Positions 7,798 through 10,185 of a stretch of DNA of 10,185 nt are shown piece after piece. Source of the stretch: an uncultured Alphaproteobacteria bacterium (lineage in GTDB: Bacteria > Pseudomonadota > Alphaproteobacteria > Micropepsales > Micropepsaceae); contig CALDFO010000328.1 of the NCBI GenBank assembly GCA_937942205.1, positions 1-10,185 of the forward strand, given 5' to 3'. Numbering within the stretch: the stretch's first letter is position 1; the number at the start of each line of letters is the position of its first letter. The position numbers and the translations under genes were made by a program. Below the pieces are notes generated by a model. That model ran no database searches. It saw only the letters and a program-made list of their open reading frames with translations, and was not told the DNA's origin.

Positions 7798-8038
7798 ATC
7801 GCATGTCCATGGCGGTGAGGTATAGATCCAGCATGGCTTCCTGTTCCTGGAAGTCGGCCTTGTCCAGCTTCCGCATCCGGATCACCTGGCGCATGATCTT
7901 GGTGTCGAAGCCGGTGCCCTTGGCCTCGGCATAGACTTCCTTGAGGTCGGCGCTGAGGGCGGCCTTCTCCTCCTCCAGCCGCTCGATGCGGTTGATGAAG
8001 GCCTTGAGCTGATCCTTGGCGAAAGCGGTTTTTGACAT
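7796..8038 (-). CDS. gapR: GapR family (DUF2312/UPF0335) DNA-binding nucleoid protein
   Basis: This 80-residue protein has the DUF2312 pattern throughout: QLKAFINRIERLEEEKAALSADLKEVYAEAKG (10-41), a coiled-coil-forming helix, then GFDTKIMRQVIRMRK and the acidic end EQEAMLDLYLTAM. In Caulobacter, GapR is a nucleoid-associated protein that clamps overtwisted DNA ahead of the replication fork and transcription units and stimulates gyrase and topoisomerase IV. The Caulobacter protein is 89 residues, with a slightly longer N-terminal tail. The chosen ATG gives the family N terminus; the frame extends further upstream, but that part is not family-like and overlaps the next gene. Only a GAG-type ribosome-binding sequence is visible. 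It lies 73 bases after the amidohydrolase stop and may have its own promoter. The DNA-supercoiling role is by homology. Confidence 0.93.
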   Translation of the reverse strand: MSKTAFAKDQLKAFINRIERLEEEKAALSADLKEVYAEAKGTGFDTKIMRQVIRMRKLDKADFQEQEAMLDLYLTAMDMR

Positions 8039-8072
8039 TTCTCGGGAACTCAATTCTGAAAAAAGGCGGCGG

Positions 8073-8102
8073 ACCCTAGCCCGCGGGCGTAACGCGGCGC
8101 AA
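8073..8102 (-). promoter_or_regulatory. Weak candidate promoter for gapR
   Basis: On the minus strand, TTGCGC (8102-8097) and TAGGGT (8078-8073) are 18 bases apart in the 73-base gap before gapR, followed by an AT-rich leader with a run of six T. The -10 match is poor, so read-through from the amidohydrolase gene is an equal alternative. Confidence 0.22.
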
Positions 8103-8111
8103 CGCGGAAGA

Positions 8112-8879
8112 TCAGCCCTGCCTGTGCATAGCGGCCCCGCGCATATCATCCAGGGCCGCATCCAGGATGGGTTTCAGGCGCAGCGCAAAGGCTTGTGCCT
8201 GGGCCGCATCACCGATCAAGTCCTGCCGCAGTTCGACCAGGACATGCGGCAATCCGCGCCGCGTGCCATGGACGTTCAGCGTGTCGCCTTCCAGCGCGCC
8301 GGAATAAGGCTCGTTGTCGCCCACGGTGAAACCGGCATCCCGCAACCGCGCCATCAGGGGATGGGCCAGCCGGGTATCGGCGTCATACAGCACGCCCACC
8401 TCCCACACGCGCGGCACCGATTTCCAGCGCGGGGTGAAACTGTGGATCGACACGATCGCGGCATCGGGGCCGATACGGTCCAGTTCCGCCGCGATGGCGG
8501 CATGATAGGGCGCGTGATAGGCCGCGATGCGGCGCGCCACCTCGGCGGCATCGGCTGCGGGGCTGGCCCCGGCATTGCCCGGAATAATGCTGCCGTCGGA
8601 CAGCTTCATCACGATGGTGGGATCGTCGGCGCCCCGGTTGAGGTCCACCAGCAGCCGCGACCAGCGGCCCAGCAGGGCGGGCGCGCCCCAGGCCGCCGCC
8701 AGGGCGCGGGTGACAGCGGCGGCGCCGATGTCATGGGCGATATGGGTGGCCAGCAGCTCCGGCGCCAGCCCCAGCGTACCCAGGCCCGGCGGCAGAGCGT
8801 TGGACGCATGATCGCACAACAACAGCAGCGGGACGGCTGGTGCGGTCCCGGCAATGGCTTCGAAGGCGTTTTCCGACAT
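8112..8879 (-). CDS. N-formylglutamate amidohydrolase family protein
   Basis: This 255-residue protein belongs to the FGase family (PF05013), whose founder HutG hydrolyses N-formylglutamate to glutamate and formate at the end of one histidine degradation pathway. Visible family motifs are LLLCDHASNALP (19-30), HIAHDIGA (46-53), SRLLVDLNR (74-82), IVSIHSFTP (142-150), NEPYSG (189-194) and the late VLVELRQDLI (213-222). The conserved His, Asp and Glu residues fit a zinc-dependent hydrolase. No other hut gene is nearby, so the physiological substrate may not be formylglutamate; many alphaproteobacteria carry such a copy next to pyruvate kinase. The ATG at 8879 is preceded by AGG at normal spacing. 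It is transcribed away from the DUF1036 gene, with 62 bases between starts. There is no signal peptide, so it is probably cytoplasmic. Confidence 0.9.
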   Translation of the reverse strand: MSENAFEAIAGTAPAVPLLLLCDHASNALPPGLGTLGLAPELLATHIAHDIGAAAVTRALAAAWGAPALLGRWSRLLVDLNRGADDPTIVMKLSDGSIIPGNAGASPAADAAEVARRIAAYHAPYHAAIAAELDRIGPDAAIVSIHSFTPRWKSVPRVWEVGVLYDADTRLAHPLMARLRDAGFTVGDNEPYSGALEGDTLNVHGTRRGLPHVLVELRQDLIGDAAQAQAFALRLKPILDAALDDMRGAAMHRQG

Positions 8880-8941
8880 CGGCCTGTCATATAGGATTGC
8901 GGGCGTTGACGGATAGCCGCTTTCACGCCAAACCGGGTACC
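8880..8941. promoter_or_regulatory. Short divergent promoter region
   Basis: These 62 bases must hold any promoters for both the amidohydrolase gene (minus) and the DUF1036-pyk pair (plus). TTGACG (8906-8911) could be a plus-strand -35, but no good -10 follows. TATATG (8893-8888) could be a minus-strand -10, which would give an almost leaderless transcript. Neither is a complete promoter by eye. Confidence 0.3.
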
Positions 8942-9340
8942 ATGCGTCGCACGGCCCTGATCCTTGCAGTGACCCTGCTGGCCTCCACCGCGCCGGCGTC
9001 GGCGGCGTTCCAGGTCTGCAACACCTCCAACCTGGCGGCACGGGTGGCCATCGGCCGCTTCGACGGCACCCAATGGACCTCGGAAGGCTGGTGGACGGTG
9101 CGGCCCAAGACCTGCGCGGCGCTGCTGACCGGGCCGTTGCAGGCGCGCTATTACTATCTCTATGCCACCGACGGCGCCGCCGGCACCTGGGAAGGCAAGA
9201 CCCATTTCTGCGTCGCGCCGGACGCGCGCTTCAAGGCGGCGGGACGCGGCGACTGCGTCCGCCGGGGCTTCGACCGGCGCGGCTTTTTCCAGGTGGACAC
9301 CGGCCAGCAGCCCAACTGGACGCAAACCCTTTCGAACTGA
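8942..9340 (+). CDS. Secreted DUF1036 domain protein
   Basis: This 132-residue protein begins with a clear Sec signal peptide, MRRTALILAVTLLASTAPASA, with cleavage likely after ASA at residue 21. The mature part matches DUF1036: VCNTSN (24-29), a SEGWWTVRPKTCAALL segment, ARYYYLYA, an FCV segment, a GDC-RRGF segment and a final VDTGQQPNWTQTL. Its spaced cysteines may form disulfides in the periplasm. The family has no established function that I know of. An ATG 102 bases upstream in the same frame would hide the signal peptide and run into the divergent gene, so I rejected it. A GGG-containing ribosome-binding sequence precedes the chosen ATG. Only 27 bases separate it from pyk, so the two are probably co-transcribed. 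Confidence 0.88.
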   Translation: MRRTALILAVTLLASTAPASAAFQVCNTSNLAARVAIGRFDGTQWTSEGWWTVRPKTCAALLTGPLQARYYYLYATDGAAGTWEGKTHFCVAPDARFKAAGRGDCVRRGFDRRGFFQVDTGQQPNWTQTLSN

Positions 9341-9367
9341 CTCTTCAACCGAGAGAAAAAGAGACCC

Positions 9368-10185
9368 ATGCGCCGCCGCAGAAAGACAAAGATCCTCGCC
9401 ACGCTGGGCCCGGCCTCCAACACCCCGGCCATGATGCGCGCCCTGTTCGATGCCGGGGTGGACGTCTTCCGCATCAATATGAGCCATACCGGCCATGACA
9501 TGCTCAAGCAGATGCATGGCGACCTGCGCGCGCTGTCACAGGCGGTGGGGCGGCCGATCGGCATCCTCTGCGACCTGCAAGGGCCCAAGATCCGCCTGGG
9601 TAAACTGCCGGGCGGACCGCGCCTGCTCAAGGAAGACGAGCGCATCCGCCTGGTGCTGGGCGAGACCACCGACAAGCCGGAGGAGGTGCCGATCCCGCAC
9701 CCGGAAATCTTCCAGGCCATCAAGCAGAAGCACGCGCTGCTGATCGACGACGGCAAGGTGCGGCTGCGGCTGCTCAAGAAGGCCGACACCTATGCCGAGG
9801 CGGTGGTGGAAGTGGCGGGCGAGATCAAGGACCGCAAGGGCGTGAACATGCCCGACACGCTGCTGCCCTTGTCGGCCATGACGCCCAAGGACCGCGCCGA
9901 CCTGGATGCGGCGCTGGAACTGGGCGTGGACTGGATCGCGCTGTCCTTCGTGCAGCGTCCCGAGGATGTGGCCGAACTCAAGAAGATCGTGGCGGGCCGC
10001 GCCGGGGTGCTGGCCAAGATCGAAAAGCCCAAGGCGCTGGACAGCCTGCATGGCATCCTGGAACTGGCCGACGCGCTGATGGTGGCGCGCGGCGACCTGG
10101 GCGTGGAGATGCCGCTGGAACGGGTGCCCGGCCTGCAAAAGCAGATCACCCGCGCTGCCCGCAAGGCGGGCAAGCCGGTGGTGGT
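9368..10185 (+). CDS. pyk: Pyruvate kinase, partial (C-terminal part outside the window)
   Basis: The 272 residues present are the first half or more of a pyruvate kinase (usually about 480), the cytoplasmic enzyme converting phosphoenolpyruvate and ADP to pyruvate and ATP. Seen in order are RKTKILATLGPAS (4-16), FRINMSH (34-40, with R35, N37 and S39), CDLQGPKIRLG (68-78), LLIDDGKVRL (124-133), DWIALSFVQ (188-196), the catalytic segment AKIEKPKAL with K217 and metal ligand E219, and LMVARGDLGVE (237-247) with metal ligand D243. The B domain inserted around 80-160 is present. The start has a purine-rich leader, and the preceding frame has no homology. It follows the DUF1036 gene by 27 bases. 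The allosteric C domain cannot be judged. Confidence 0.97.
   Translation, partial: MRRRRKTKILATLGPASNTPAMMRALFDAGVDVFRINMSHTGHDMLKQMHGDLRALSQAVGRPIGILCDLQGPKIRLGKLPGGPRLLKEDERIRLVLGETTDKPEEVPIPHPEIFQAIKQKHALLIDDGKVRLRLLKKADTYAEAVVEVAGEIKDRKGVNMPDTLLPLSAMTPKDRADLDAALELGVDWIALSFVQRPEDVAELKKIVAGRAGVLAKIEKPKALDSLHGILELADALMVARGDLGVEMPLERVPGLQKQITRAARKAGKPVV

Noticed and set aside
8609..9517. Minus-strand 302-codon frame across the amidohydrolase, DUF1036 and pyk starts
   Set aside because: It overlaps three well-supported genes on both strands and has no family resemblance.

Overview
The window reads as chromosomal DNA of a GC-rich alphaproteobacterium. The evidence is the split three-gene proton-translocating transhydrogenase (pntAa, pntAb, pntB), a small aa3-type cytochrome c oxidase subunit IV of the alphaproteobacterial type, a GapR/DUF2312 nucleoid protein, a PmtA-like methyltransferase, and the N-formylglutamate amidohydrolase / DUF1036 / pyruvate kinase neighbourhood familiar from this class. 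I cannot place it in a genus or order from the sequence. I saw no tRNA, rRNA, IS element, phage gene or CRISPR array, and no gene-free stretch longer than about 260 bases.

Region 1 (1-5821, all minus strand) is a tightly packed run of seven genes read right to left: a 47-residue oxidase subunit IV, pntAa, pntAb, pntB, an MHS-type MFS transporter, a GNAT acetyltransferase, and a PmtA-like methyltransferase cut by the window edge. Spacings are 11, 120, 1, 19, -4 and 33 bases, so one transcript is possible. A sigma70-like promoter (5878-5905) lies upstream of the first gene. The transhydrogenase uses the proton gradient to make NADPH from NADH, and the respiratory oxidase builds that gradient. 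Their linkage is therefore physiologically sensible, though it does not prove co-regulation.

Region 2 (5822-7675) holds a 258-base divergent intergenic segment, then an orphan NtrC-type sigma54 response regulator on the plus strand that ends in a strong, bidirectional Rho-independent terminator. The segment carries a small GC hairpin and a perfect 7-bp inverted repeat 38 bases before the regulator's start. No histidine kinase gene is present in the window.

Region 3 (7676-10185) begins with an unusual, roughly 100-base nested inverted repeat between convergent genes. It is followed by gapR (minus), an N-formylglutamate amidohydrolase family gene (minus), and, divergently, a secreted DUF1036 protein and pyruvate kinase (plus, truncated by the window end).

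Most genes are standard housekeeping or respiratory functions. The parts most worth a second look are the palindromic element at 7699-7797, the roughly 120-residue cysteine-containing insertion in the MFS transporter, the oxidase subunit at the head of the pnt operon, and the DUF1036-pyk linkage.
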